64,000 nucleotides of DNA from Theocolax elegans (taxonomy: Eukaryota; Arthropoda; Insecta; Hymenoptera; Cerocephalidae), in the NCBI GenBank assembly GCA_026168455.1, contig CM047430.1, positions 21,656,735-21,720,734 of the forward strand, given 5' to 3'. Positions 44,590 through 56,584 of the stretch are shown here, one piece after another. Position 1 is the stretch's first letter. Each line of letters starts with the position of its first letter. Below the pieces are notes generated by a model. That model made no database searches, was not told the origin of the DNA, and saw only the letters and a program-made list of their open reading frames with translations. A program made the translations under genes and the position numbers.

Positions 44590-46290
44590 TTACTCGCTCC
44601 TACTAACTAAATAGTTAAATAATCTGTTTTTGAAAAAATATACTGTAGTACTTAAGCGTATTTCAGTGGGTAGTGTATCCCAGAGGTCCATAGCCTGAAT
44701 TGCAAAAGAGGTTTGGTAAATGGAAGTAGTAGCCAGGGGGCGTTCAAAACAAGAATATTTAACACGCCCAGAGCGACGCACCTCACTGTTGGGCGGTAAT
44801 AATAATGCTACTAAATAATCAGGTTTATTTGTAGTTAAGACCTGATATGTGAACAACCCAAGAAAATACAATCTCCTATCTTCCACAGACAACCATAATA
44901 GCTTATGATAATAAGGCTGGAGTCTGGTATCCTTCTTCAACCTAAAAATATATCGTACACAAGTATTGAGCAGACGTTGAAGTTTCAGATTTAAATATTC
45001 GGGCAACTCACTATAAACAATACAGGCGTAATCTAGACGAGGAAGAATAAGTGAAGATACTAGTTTCTTCCTAATGGTAAAAGAAAGAAAGTTACCTTTA
45101 TTACGCAATTTATGTAAGACTCCATGAACTCGGGATACGATGTTAGAAACATGGGAATTCCATTGTAAATTTTCGTTGATAATAAGGCCTAAATTGCGAA
45201 CCGAACTCACTAGTTGAATTTCACGTTGGTCAATGACAATAGGATGAAGCATGTCTTTATTAATAAGCCGTAATTGTTGAGTAGACCCTATCAATATAGC
45301 TTTAGTTTTAGTAAAATTTAAGTCTAAAGCATGAGTTTCGGCCCAATTAGCTACTCTTTGACCATCCTGGTTTAATTTATGAATTGCAATATTACACTCT
45401 CTAGGCTTAGCATGAATGAATACCTGAAAATCGTCAGCGAATAGCATCCCATGGGTAGATAATAAGTACGTTGAGTAACGAATTGATAAAGATTAAGAAA
45501 ATGATAGGGCCAGGTGTTGAACCCTGGGGTATACCAGAGATATTACCAACATAAGACGAAGTACTATTATTCTGACCAATAATAGCCTGTGAGCGACCTG
45601 TGAGATAAGAGAAAAACCATAATATTACATCGTCTGCGATGTTTAAATGTTTCACAATTTTAAAAAGTTCCAAATGTTTAATAGTTTTTGAACGCTTTAC
45701 TGAAATCAAATAAAATCAAAAATGTGACCTGACCCCTCTCAATAGCTAGCCGTATATCCTCCGTAACTTTTAGTAAAGCAGTTTGAGTGCTGTAAGAGCT
45801 ACGGAACCCAAATTGGAAAGGTGATAGCATATTATTATTCTCAAGATGAGAAGTTATCTGACGAGAGATCAATCAGTCGAAAACTTCCACAAAGTGGGGG
45901 AGGTTAGCAATAGGACGTGTATCAGAAGTAGTTAATGACTTAGATCTTACTTACTGGAACAATTAACGCTCGTTTCGATAGTGTAGGATATTGTTTAGTC
46001 GTTAAAGACATATTAAATAAAGTAATTAGGCAAGGGATGAATGAAGAATACACATCTTTAAAGTACCTTACAATACCCAATCTGTTCAGAATTTTCCAAG
46101 ATTAGGACTGGTCAGGGCTTTGGTGCAGCAATTTTTCAAAAAGAGAATTACGCGCTACCCTGAGGTCAATCTTTATCTCTTTACGCTTAGACTTGTGTAA
46201 TGCTAGTAAACATGGGTCACGATGCCGTCTAGCAATTTTATACAACCTGTCACGACTTTTATATCGATTCTTAAGCTCAGATGTTAACCA
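44590..46290 (-). pseudogene. Jockey-like LINE, reverse transcriptase part
   Basis: Leftward pieces: linker with KNRYKSRDRLYKIARRHRDP (about 46260-46200), NNMLSPFQFGFRSSYSTQTA and LILFDFSKAF (45872-45678), ISGIPQGSTPGPIIFLIFIN (45709-45434) and MLFADDFQVFIHAK (catalytic FADD), continuing to the stop at 44590 (285 codons). The long C-terminal frame is intact: VSNIVSRVHGVLHKLRNKGN, LDYACIVYSELPEYL and AMDLWDTLPTEIRLS. A frame break near 45440-45700 separates motifs. The 5' side is cut at 46290 where another LINE tail begins. Confidence 0.92.
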
Positions 46291-46753
46291 AAGTGCAGGA
46301 GAGAGAGAGAGATTGATTGATTGATTATTGATAGATAATACTTTATTGGGCTACGGGGGTGAATCCCCAAAGTAGCACTAATTGGCAAATACAACAAAAA
46401 TACATATCTTTGACTTAACACTTAACACTATGCCAAAAATTAGATAATATCATTTCGAGTGAATACTTAAAGTAAAATGTACAAAATATATAGCACAGTC
46501 AACAAGGCACGGACGAGAAGCATAAATTCACTACACGCGCGAGCAAAATACGACATCGAACGGAGCCTACAACGACGGGACCGGCGGCACCACGATACCT
46601 TCCTCGATAACGCGTCAAAGCCCAGGCATTACGATCGGCGTCAGATAAAAAGTCGTAAAGATAAGACTGAAATGAGCGGAAATGCGCGAGGTCAAAGTGC
46701 TGTACATGGAGGTCATTTATGATTTTGGAAGCTGTGATAAAAAAAAGATGAAT

Positions 46754-48085
46754 TTAGGGCCTCAGTGCGAGGTGGGCGGTAGGTGAGGGAGCGAGAGGGA
46801 AAACGTGAAGAGGAGCGGGATTCAAGACCAGAGCTGGTAAGAGTAAAATGCTGGTGAAGATAAGAGGGTGAACAAGTGGCGAGGCATAATGATCGTTCAG
46901 CTCATCAAGGCTGAACAGCAATTCAGGTAAAGGTCTCACGCGTCCCGACACGCCGTAGCCCCTGACAACACGCCAGCGCGAGCGCGGGTCGGACGAAGCC
47001 TCAAGTTCACGATTAATTGTATTAAATCTTATCATTTCCAACGCGCTCGAGACACGGCTGCGGAGATGCCTATATTGCCGAAAGTCGCGGGGTTCGCCCG
47101 TGCGTCTGGCAGTTCTATATGCTCGTCTCCTCTCTCTAATACGCATTGTACGCGGCGTGATCCATGGCCTTCGCTTGGGGCCGATTACTATGGAATTAAT
47201 AGGCGCAACTAGATCAAAGGCAGCTATCAATGCATTTGTAAAATCAGCAGTCATCATCTCAACTTTAGCATGAGCGGCGAGCCGCAAAGGCTCCGATAAC
47301 TGTGTCAGAAGTATGCGATAAAAAATGTCGAAAGTCGGCAAACGTTGATCCCATCGTCCGTGCTACGAGCGCCTGATCAACCCGTTCCAATCTCCGAGAC
47401 TCGTATCGGCGCTCATCGACCCGAGGTCTCGAAAGGTTGACACGAAGCGTTATAGAGTCGTGCTCCGAATCAGCCAAAAATGGCGTATCGGATTTCGTGT
47501 ATTTAAGATCGGAGAGATCATCGCGTACAATAAACAAATTCAACCACGTATGAGACATGTGATCAATGCAGTGCACATGATGCGTGGCCTCCGATGGCAC
47601 GAGCCTCAAATTCAACTCCGCTAAATGCGCCCGCATGTACTCGGTACCTGTGCAAGAACTTAGAAAGTTGTAATTAAAATCTCCCGTTATTAAAACATGT
47701 TCGTACGATGAGATGAAATCCGATAACGTGTCGAAAAGGACTGAAGGCTGGGCGGCCCCCGGACGCCTATAAACAGCACATAAAAGAAACTTGAAACACG
47801 TGCACGAGACATGAGAAATTCTGGCGTATTACTAAAGACCGGGTCGGAGAGAGCCACCACCTTGACTGCGTAAATATCGCGAACATACACACCAACACCT
47901 CCCCCGCCCCGCCCGACGCGATCAAGTCTATGAAAGGAATAGAATTGGAGATTAAAAATGTCTGATGAGTCGAGCGGGGTTAAGAAGGTCTCAGTCAAAA
48001 CAATAACGTCAAAGTTGTGCGGGTGGATTAAGGCCTCGATCGCGGCAAAATGCGGCCTTATCCTATTTATATTGACCTGAAACAC
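46754..48085 (-). pseudogene. LINE endonuclease and linker, RT missing
   Basis: 48085-47690: VNINRIRPHFAAIEALI, FDVIVLTETFLTPL, GGGGVGVYVRD, the AP-endonuclease N-terminal motifs (the E of LTETFL is catalytic). 47636-47265: LVPSEATHHVHCIDHMSHTW, LVARTM, the C-terminal endonuclease block. 47341-46754: KRRPWITPRTMRIRERRRA and ELNDHYASP, the linker normally followed by RT. The RT palm motifs are not present, and sequence to the left goes straight to the 3' region. Confidence 0.86.
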
Positions 48086-48274
48086 CGCGAGGTGCCCATC
48101 GCCGGTATCTCGGGTCGCATCAAGAATTAAAGTTGAATTTAAATTATTGCTAAGATTTAGGCTATTCGAGTGATTCGAGTGAAGAGAGACATGATAATAA
48201 TTATTGCGATTAAAATTAGAATTAAAATTAGAATTTGAATTAAAATTATAATTACAATTAGGATTAGGAACTAG

Positions 48275-49441
48275 TCATTGCATTGGAGTTGGTGTTTGTG
48301 TGGATGCTGTGTCTGAGTCATTGGGTAAAATCAGCGGAACGAACTTAGTAAAGTCAGTGCGCATATCAACTTGAATAAGCGGGCCGTCCCTCTTTTCCCG
48401 CATAAAAACGTGCATGTTGCGAACAATGGGTCGGGCGAATCTAAGTCTCGTGGACTCACGTAGAGCAGGAGACCAGAGCGCGTGCACGTTCTTCGGCCAA
48501 AGAGGCCGCATAAAAATACCCGCTGTACCGCCCGCACCGAATATGTCCTGAGCGTTAAGGGCTCCCAGGCGACCGATCCGCGAAACCACTGCATCACGAA
48601 TTACGGGCCAGGCCATTCTAAAGACTAGACCTCGTGAAGAGGGGGGAGCAGAGGCAGGGGTACCTCCGACCCGAGTGTCTGGCTCAACAGGACCAGCACG
48701 CGCCGGGGCCGAGAGTGAGCGCATACGGCGATAACCTGATTAAAAATCAAGCTCAGGCCCACCGCCTCCAGAAGCATTCTCACTATGTCATTATCCGCAT
48801 GTGTAACTGTCTGGGGAATGGCTAAAAGTAGCACCTCGGCAGCATCGTTGCACTCGGAGGGGCCCGTCGCGGTCTCAGTGGCCGAGTTGCGCTCCGCACT
48901 CGGTGCATCTCCGCTGCTATTATTATTATTATTTTCGTAGGCCCGAAGTTTCAAGTTAATAGCCGCGAACCGGTCGTCAGTTTCTCTTGCGAGTGCAGCA
49001 ACGTCGTCACGCACCGACTGCATCTCATTTCTGACCGCTTCCGACGCACCAGCGAGGGTATCGACGTCCGAACGGATTGAACGTACATCCGCCTGTACCT
49101 GGTCAAACCTACGACCGAGCTAGGCGTGGTCTGCGCGCGCGCTTGCGCTCTTACGAGGCGACCCGTCGGCAATACAATCCTCGCGCCGCGACCCAGTAGG
49201 TGCTGCCACCGCTTTTATACTTCGTATGTACTAATGTTTTGCACTCGTCAGAATAAATCGTGGGAAAATTACGCGTGAAGCGGCAGCAACACACCGGGCA
49301 GAGTGTGTTTAGCATGGAAGTCAACATGAAAACCGGGGTCAATTTAAACACGAAACGACCGAATCTCACTGAAAATGTCACATATGTAACAGCGGCAGTC
49401 GGTGAGGTGGGGGTCAGAACTCTTGATCGAAAAGATCTCAC
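48275..49441 (-). pseudogene. LINE ORF1 with PHD-like finger and coiled region
   Basis: 49441-49151 encodes LCPVCCCRFTRNFPTIYSDE then CKTLVHTKYKSGG and YWVAARGLYC, a PHD/RING-like cysteine-histidine pattern with one expected Cys changed to Tyr. 49023-48625 has DDVAALARETDDRFAAINLK, a coiled-coil-like stretch. 48724-48275 has VFRMAWPVIRDAVVSRIG and VHALWSPALRESTRLRF. Frames change between the pieces. ORF1 proteins of this kind bind the element RNA. Confidence 0.72.
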
Positions 49442-49484
49442 CAGTGATCGCGCTCAAGAGTAGATCGCCTACACGACGCTGAAG

Positions 49485-49905
49485 AGGGGACGGCCAGTCC
49501 GCCTAGCAAGCTGCAAATGTCGCGAGGATAGCGAAGTTGTCAATTAATCAACCACAGATGTCGCATATAGAATGGCAGGCGCTGTTGGAGTCGGATCTAT
49601 CGTGTTTCAACCTTAATGGGCCCTCCAATAAGCCAAGTCATCGACGTTGTAGGTGATATTTAGATAATTTATTAAGGAGAAAACGGGCTCCCCGGCTCGA
49701 GAGATCGATACCTGCTGTTTATGCTCGGGTCACATGAGCCAGCGGGAGTCCGGTCCTCCTAAAAATACACTCCAGGAAAAGATATGAGTTGAAGATTCGA
49801 GATTTTAAGACAGAGCGACGTGAAGCGTGTCTGCTTGACTTACCGGAGAGAGAGAGAGAGAGAGGGAGAGAGGGAGAGGGAAGGAGGGAGAGAGCGAGAG
49901 AGATT
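49485..49905. other. Spacer with (GA)n
   Basis: No recognised gene. A (GA)n/(GGGA) tract lies at about 49849-49903, immediately next to the (GATT)n tail of the next LINE. Confidence 0.6.
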
Positions 49906-51060
49906 GATTGATTGATTGATTAAATGATTGACTTGGCTTTATTGGGCTACGGGGGGAATCCTTCATGTAGCACTAATCAAGGTACAAAATTAACATAAAC
50001 TCAAACTTAACTTAAACGTAACACGAACAAAAATAGAGTTCTAACAATGAACACATACGCAGGAATGTAACATGAAGCGCGGGCTACTGGGTGTGTACAT
50101 ATGTAGAGCCTTTGTACTTGATAGTAACCTAACCTATAGCCAACGCAGAAGCTGATGCAGACACAAAATATTAATCTGATAAAATAACACACGCAAGAAT
50201 AAAATCGCAAAGTATAACAAAATATTAAAATGCTACTCGTAAAATAGCCATTCAGATATAGTGTGGCGCAAACGCAAATGAAACTAATTATGACTAATTT
50301 AAACAACTAATTGAATTTACAGAGACAAATAAATAAGATAAACAAATAAAATAAATACTCGCTTAAGGATTAAAATATATTTTAGAATATGATAACCTTT
50401 AAAATAACCGAAAGCAAATTAAAGTTTGCCGATAAGAATACAGTAAATCGTTGTAAGGTTTGGACGCGGTCAATGTAAAAGAGGAATTCTTCTCCGCCCA
50501 ATCCGTAACTGCTCCGACATCACGGGACACTATCTCAACGGCCAGACCGAACTCCGTCATAGATAAGAAGAAATGATACATTTGCGTATCGTCGGCAAAA
50601 ATCATTAGCTTTGAATGTTGCAAAACCATAGGCAGGTCATATATAAATATGGATAATATAAGCAGACCTAGGACGCTAGTCTGGGGAATGCCCGCGTCAA
50701 TGGTCGCCCAATCGGACACTTCGCCCTCCATCGACGTCAACTGCCTGCGTACGATCTTGCAAATATGAGAAAAACCACTCAATGACGTTATCTGTACAGC
50801 AGTGTAACCATGCGCCGATCGATCGCCTTCCGAACATCCTCCAGCATTCCAAGCAGCGCGGTTTGCGTACTGTGGCTACGAAGGAAACCAGCCTTTCGTG
50901 AAGAGAGTATATCATGTTCGTCCAGAAAAATGTGAGTTGAGAGTGTACAATCCTCTCCAGCAGCTTCGACATCTCGCACAGTCTCGGAATTGGCCTAGTA
51001 ATTGCATTATATGTGCTTGACTTATCTAGCGGATACAACAAGGTTCTCTTCCACTGCGAG
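49904..51060 (-). pseudogene. LINE fragment, RT, 5'-truncated, with (CAAT)n tail
   Basis: Minus-strand pieces 51080-50697 and 50782-50399: WKRTLLYPLDKSS, RPIPRLCEMSKLLERIVHSQ, NVIEWFFSYLQDRTQAV, SVLGLLILSIFIYDLPMVLQ, FADDTQMYHF. The C-terminus after the FADD block is short and degenerate. The left end reads GGGCTACGGGGGGAATC and (GATT)n, the same 3' UTR end as the LINE at 46303. The 5' side stops abruptly at about 51060. Confidence 0.86.
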
Positions 51061-52562
51061 GTAAGAGCAACGAATATCACTAAGTTTTTGAATTAGTTTA
51101 CCGTGAGGTACCGTGTCAAATGCCTTGGAGAAATCAAACAGAACAAGAATCGTGATCTTTCTGGCGTCAATGGCTCTCCTAACATCATCTACAACACCCA
51201 GGAGTGCTGTCTGGGTACTATGACTCTTACGAAAACCTGCCTGTCTATCAATAAGAATATGATTTTCCTCTAGGTATTCAGATAGCTGGTTATGAACAAG
51301 TCTCTCCAAAATTTTCGAAAGCTCACAAAGTTTCGCAATCGGCCTTGTGTCAGAGCACGATTCCACCCTGCTCGAATTCGCCAGAGGAAACAGTAGCACC
51401 CTCTTCCAGCATTCAGGAAAATGCCCAGCTAAAAGCATATTGTTAAAAACATCCACGAGGTGCAGAGTTAATTCAGGCTCTAGCATCTTTAACATTTCCA
51501 CAGATATGCCATCAATCCCCACTGCCCTCGAGAATGCTCCCCGAATTGCACATTGAATTTCTTTTGCAGTTATATTGGAGAAGTGAAAAGAGGAGGAAGA
51601 GGGTGACAAAGGACATGAATTGCATACTATGGTTGAAAATGACTGGATAGATAGTGGTTGTACATGATTTGAGACAGAAGCGTAGTGACCGTTTAACTGT
51701 TGAGACGTGAAAAATTTAAGCGGCGATGGATTTGTCTTTGCGCTGAGGCCCATGTTTTTGAAGCATTTCCAGGATTTCTTGGGATCATTTGTACTCTTAA
51801 GTTTATTTGCCAGGAAGTGAAATTTACTCGAGTTTACAACATTTGAGATATGATTTCGAAGACCTTTATATATGTTGTAATCTTCAATTGAGCCAGTAGT
51901 TCGAAATCTTCCAAATGCTGCATTTCTGTCCTTAATTTTCACTTAAATATCCCTAGTAATCCATGGCTAATGTTTAGTTTTAATAGAATGAAATTTTAAT
52001 GGTGCTAATATATCAAATGTAGAAAGAATTGCTTTGCTTATGAGTTATACAGTAGTTGAGATAGTGCTGTGATTGATAATTGATGAATGATTATGGTGTG
52101 AGTGCGGACTAAACTGATAATTATATAGAGACAAATCCATGGAAACATACTGGTCAGGCCTAGGATGATTGAATGATTGTAATAAAAATAAGGAGATGAT
52201 AGATCAGTTGAATGTGGTTGCGAGGTTATGAAGGTTGATCTCCCCTAAATTTCATTTTCCAAATTCCCTCACGTCTGTCTGCGTGTTAGCAATCCAAAGA
52301 GTAATACTTATAGCATCATGACCTGCTGCGAAGGGAGCTGTCGTTTTAACATATTCGTAATCGGGTATTGGTTCACGAATAAGGAAGAGATCCAACCATG
52401 TATGAGAAGGCCCGCCCGACGTCATTGCGTGATGCGTTGGCTCTGACTGGATGAGTGAAAGTCCCAGTGCTGATATGTTTGCCCTAAACTTATTTGCCAT
52501 AGCACCGGAGGAATTCATATCAATGTTAAAATCCCCAGTGACTATGACGTATTTGTATCTCG
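51055..52562 (-). pseudogene. LINE fragment, endonuclease to mid-RT
   Basis: 52518-52252 has SLIQSEPTHHAMTSGGPSHT then WLDLFLI (endonuclease C-terminus). 51942-51022 has RGAFSRAVGIDGISVEMLK, CWKRVLLFPLANSS, QAGFRKSHSTQTALLG and LFDFSKAFDTVPHGKLIQKL, then stops short of the catalytic FADD. The neighbouring fragment to the left repeats the WKR-LL-PL block, so these are two separate copies joined near 51060, not one element. Its 5' side is cut by gypsy sequence at about 52565. Confidence 0.88.
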
Positions 52563-52569
52563 GTATTTT

Positions 52570-54056
52570 ATTTCTTTTCTTTTTTTTCCTTTATAATTTG
52601 TTGTTCTGTATTTATTAATAGATTGAAACTTTAATTATTTCAATTTCCATAACAAAATAAATTCTTTTCGCCAGTGAGGAATCTTTTGGATTATAACTGG
52701 CAAGAGAGATATTTTGGGAAATCGTTAAATTTACCATTACTGGTAAATTACCGACGATATTGAAATAATTTGAGATTTTTTTGTTAATAATTATTTGTGC
52801 TTGCAGAAGCAAAGCAATTGTATAGAGTCTTGGTGTGTGTGTGAGAAGACACTATTATAAACATTAATTATTTAGACTTGTGAGCAAGTTAAATAATTAA
52901 TTTTAATTTGGTGCAAGTGTTAAGTGTGTGATTTGTCACAACTTTAACCAACAAAATTTAATTATTTTGTCCTTCTAAGGACGAAATAAATTCCTTTTAA
53001 AGAAAATCTTTTGGATTTTAATTAAGTGAATTAATTTTGTTAGTACACTAGTCGGTGCATATTTACAATTTATTGTAATTAAGCCGACGCCAAATTTTTT
53101 TTTACTCGTTGGGAGTAATAATTATTTTATTGTGGTGAGTCCAATAAAATAATTTCCAATTGAAAATTGGATACTTCCGAAGTATTCGAAACACTAGGGA
53201 TTTCATCTGAAATCCCGGTTGAGAGTACTTCTCCCGACGTGACACGTCGGCTGCTGCTGGTCAAAAAATAATGGCCAGCAGCTGTGAAGCCCAAATGGCC
53301 CAGCTTATGCGTGAGTCACGCATATTTAGGGATATTTGTCGGGAAACGAAGAAGCTTCCGATTGAGGCAGTGTATGCTCAAATGGAGCATTTGAGTTTAA
53401 ACGCAAATGGCGAAGAGGCGGAGTGCCGCGAACGCCTTTTGCGTCACCGGATTAGATGAGTAGACATTAATCTGGAAATCCCATAGTTCCCAGAGTACGA
53501 TGAGAATGTAAAGGCAGAGCCTGCGCATAAACCTCTAGTATGTCAGGAACTATGGAAAATTAGGAAACCTCGTTCCAAGAAAGGGAGTGTGGTCCCATCA
53601 GGAACGGAAGTTTCCTGCGAGTCCGAAATGTCGGATCACGAAAGAGTTGCTAGAGACAGAGCACCCATTCTTGAAGAATATGGAGCTGAGTCACCAAGTG
53701 GTCTGTCTGGAAATTCGCCAATGAGTACTGCACAAAGCCCAAGGTTAGCATCAACAGGTGCTATACCTAAACGGTTTGGTGAGGTACTGGCAGCAATCAC
53801 GACCACAACTGATATCCCTTATGTTCCTGTTTCGGTGGCTGCAACCTCATGCACAACCACTAGGTCGACGGTTACGACCGTGACGACTGCTCACTTTGAA
53901 GGTTTTTATGCACCCGCACATTACCTCCCAATTGGGGATCAGAGAAACAGCGGACATCTTGGCACTAGAGAGAGTGAAGTGCCAACACAACATTTTGACT
54001 TGGGTTCGCAAGCGGAAGCCGACCGTCGTATGTGACGAGGATACACCTCTAGACAA
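52570..54056 (+). mobile_element. Fragment of the same gypsy family: leader plus start of gag
   Basis: 52570-53270 is homologous to the reverse complement of about 9735-10430 (3' part of the leader), and 53271-54035 to the gag N-terminus. It has the ATG at 53271 and shared motifs ESRI-RDI-RETKKLPIEAV and LNANGEEAECRERLL. Stops at 53457-53459 and near 54033 and several substitutions show decay. Homology ends abruptly at about 54056 (CTAGACAATAC). It is inverted relative to the complete copy. Confidence 0.92.
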
Positions 54057-54177
54057 TACATTGGTGAGACCAAAATATTTGGTTATCTTAAAGCAGGAGA
54101 GGCATATGGAACTACTTATTTACACTAATGATTCATATAGTCTGCGCAGTTCCTGCTAACATTGTTATGGTTTAAAT

Positions 54178-54843
54178 TTAGATATTGCCAATCTTTATTA
54201 CCACTTTAGTACGTGGAGCTAAACAATTTTTTTCTTTTAATCTTGAAGCTAAGAGTTTGGTCATTTCTTTCGAAAGACCTGCATCTCGAACCAAGTCACT
54301 TAGCTCGTCTTGATTAAAACCATGGGTATTCCCTTCTTGAACATCTTCAAATTCTAGCGATTCATTCAATTCGGCGCTTTGCTGATTTTCAAATTCTTCA
54401 AATGACATTCGTGTGTCAGTGTCGTAACTTTTTATTTGAGAAATTTCGTCTATTGACATTTGATGTTGTCTTTCATGTTGTTCATTGCTGACCAAAACAG
54501 GATGAGTTACCGATTGAACAGTTACATAAGATATGGCGAAACTATTCTTTGCATTATATTCAGATGTGTTGGTCAAGCAGAAATAACAATCAGTGTCATG
54601 GTCAACAGGCTTTCGCCAGGTTGTAGGTGAAGCATAAATATGTTTTTTTGTTCCTGCGACTCGCAATGAGCACGTGACACATAATATTGTTGGAGTCCAA
54701 GAATTGCTGTCACTTGCATCAATATTAAAACACTTTTTGTAAATTTTCTTCAATTCTTCATTAAAATTCCTTCCTTTGTTCTTCGAAACATATTTCGCAC
54801 AAACCATACAAAAATGTTGTAACCGCTGATGACATGGAGTCAT
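54178..54843 (-). CDS. Zinc-binding protein of an uncharacterised arthropod family, possibly partial
   Basis: ATG at 54843 (MTPCHQRLQHFCMVC), 221 codons. The N-terminal half has paired cysteines in a zinc-finger-like arrangement: FCMVC, KKC, LCVTC, then DHDTDCYFC. The C-terminal part is acidic and ends DELSDLVRDAGLSKEMTKLL and ASRLKEKNCL, a helical motif I associate with a widespread, unnamed arthropod protein family, often repeated in genomes. The last residues after CLAPRTKVVI look truncated (stop at 54178). Function unknown. It lies on the same strand as the piggyBac relic. Confidence 0.55.
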   Translation of the reverse strand: MTPCHQRLQHFCMVCAKYVSKNKGRNFNEELKKIYKKCFNIDASDSNSWTPTILCVTCSLRVAGTKKHIYASPTTWRKPVDHDTDCYFCLTNTSEYNAKNSFAISYVTVQSVTHPVLVSNEQHERQHQMSIDEISQIKSYDTDTRMSFEEFENQQSAELNESLEFEDVQEGNTHGFNQDELSDLVRDAGLSKEMTKLLASRLKEKNCLAPRTKVVIKIGNI

Positions 54844-54888
54844 TTTCGAACTTGTAGTATTAAACTTGCGATCGCATGATGACAACAA

Positions 54889-55394
54889 TTGCGGACCCGT
54901 TTCGTGCGTACGGACTTCTTTTGGCCTGCCATAACGGCTTTAACGCCTTCACCCAGTGTCTTCACCGGTGACCCGTTGCCCGCCGTCACCATGTGGAGGT
55001 GCCCTGGGAACAGGCACAAAAAAAAGCGGCTTACGATGTTACTTGTGATACTACATCACATAAGTCATCCGTTCTTTATAATAGAAATTCCCCGAGGTCA
55101 AACAACCCGTAAAAATCGATTTCGACGGTTCGACCTTCATTTAACCTCAAACTAGACAGACTGGGACAAAACGAATCCCGGGATCGTGATCAGCGACCCT
55201 AAAAGCATAAAGCCTAGCTGTTTGAGTTCCAGTTTTCGCCATTATAGCGTCGTAAAACTCGAAAACGCGGTTTTGACTTTCAAATGACCTCAAAATAACC
55301 TCTAGAGATCACTATGACGAATACGTAAAAGTGTATTTAAACGTAAAATCGTCCATTCTTTCATAATCCAAAAAACCCGTAGGAATCGATTTCA
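54889..55394. other. Spacer with duplicated AATCGATTTC segments
   Basis: Short diverged repeats (CCGTAAAAATCGATTTCGAC near 55109; CCGTAGGAATCGATTTCAAT near 55378) are preceded in both by a CATAAT/TATAAT-rich stretch. No ORF is recognised. Confidence 0.5.
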
Positions 55395-56584
55395 ATTATT
55401 AGATAAACATAGATCAAGAAGGTGAAAAAAAAGCTTGCGATACCACTTCATTGTTTTTCGCACTGATTCTGTTATAGACAATTGTCTATCGATATTATCA
55501 ATACCATCCCTATTTTTATTGTAGTCCTAAACACATGTTGGTTTTGTAATTTCTTTTTTTGTTCCATAATTTTTTTCCCAGTTGCGCAGAATTCAAGTTC
55601 ATGCACACTTGTAAGCATAGGAACACTACCTTTATCTTCCCATTTGAGTGTCATCTAAATATAATTATGAGAGATTTGTACATTACTTGGTTCTAATTCA
55701 TCTTCTAGCTTTTGCATTCCTTTTCTATTTGTTTTTACTGTACCGCAAATTCCTGTATCGCGTTCTTGTAAAAACTCTGCCAAAATAGGTGATGGATTCC
55801 AGTTGTCTACGTAAATACCATGACCCTTATAAATATATAATAAGGTTGTAAAAAGTGAGCTACAATATCGTCTGTAATGCCCAAATCAAACTTTTGATAA
55901 TCAGTCTCTACACCAGTATAAACAACAAACCCTAATATGAATCCAGTCTCACAATGTACAGTCATGAAAAGTTTAATGCCAAAACGATTTCTCTTCAAAG
56001 CAATCGAAGCCGACTTTTCCATAGTAACAGACTTTCATCTATACACAAATTTTTCGCTGGAGTAATAGCTGCTGAAAATTTATTTTGCAGATAATCAATT
56101 GCTGACTTTATTTTCGCTAAAGAGTGATTTATAATTTCTTGATTATCGTGAAAATGTAAATTACGCAGAATCTGAAGATATCTATCGCGAGACATTATTA
56201 AAGAAAAAATTGCAGTATGCAGTAAGGGATCTGTAGAAAGTTCATTTTCTGTAAGAGGATTCCAAGATTTTGTATGTGTATATCCTTTTCCATTATCTTG
56301 AGTTTCATAACGATTCAGTCTCGTCTAAAATCATTTGAAGTAATGATAAATCAAAAAAATAATTTAGACAATCGATTGGATTAGTTCCTGATATACAAAT
56401 ATTTGGATTTATTTTTAACTACATTCTAAGTCTTGGATTCATGGATTAAAATACACGTCGTGAAAAATTTCACTTTCATCATAATTATCTTCAAAATTAA
56501 TGTCATCAATTTCTTCACAAAATAACATACGTTTTCTTCTACCTCTGGTTCGGATTCGTCACTATTCCAGCCATCAATTTCCAT
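55395..56584 (-). pseudogene. piggyBac-type transposase, degenerate
   Basis: Starts at ATG 56584 (MEIDGWNSDESEPE). Pieces in several frames: WNPLTENELSTDPLLHTAIF, MSRDRYLQILRNLHF (56195), TPAKNLCIDESLLLWKSRL (first catalytic Asp), RNRFGIKLFMTVHCETGFI (56022-55807), GHGIYVDNWNPSPILAEFL (second Asp, about 55790), LKWEDKGSVPMLTSVHE (55654) and DYNKNRDGIDNIDRQLS (third Asp region, about 55510), ending FFHLLDLCLS at about 55400. At least four frameshifts or stops interrupt it. Catalytic residues are still visible. Confidence 0.92.

Larger units (their letters stand above)
46303..49480 (-). mobile_element. Non-LTR retrotransposon with PHD-like ORF1, RT deleted
   Basis: From the right on the minus strand: ORF1 zinc-binding part, ORF1, endonuclease, then the linker before RT. 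Next comes a 3' UTR ending CCCAATAAAGTATTATC and a (CAAT)n tail (about 46311-46335), next to (GA)n. The RT catalytic region is absent between about 46754 and 46740, so this copy has an internal deletion. G+C content is higher than surrounding DNA. Confidence 0.82.
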
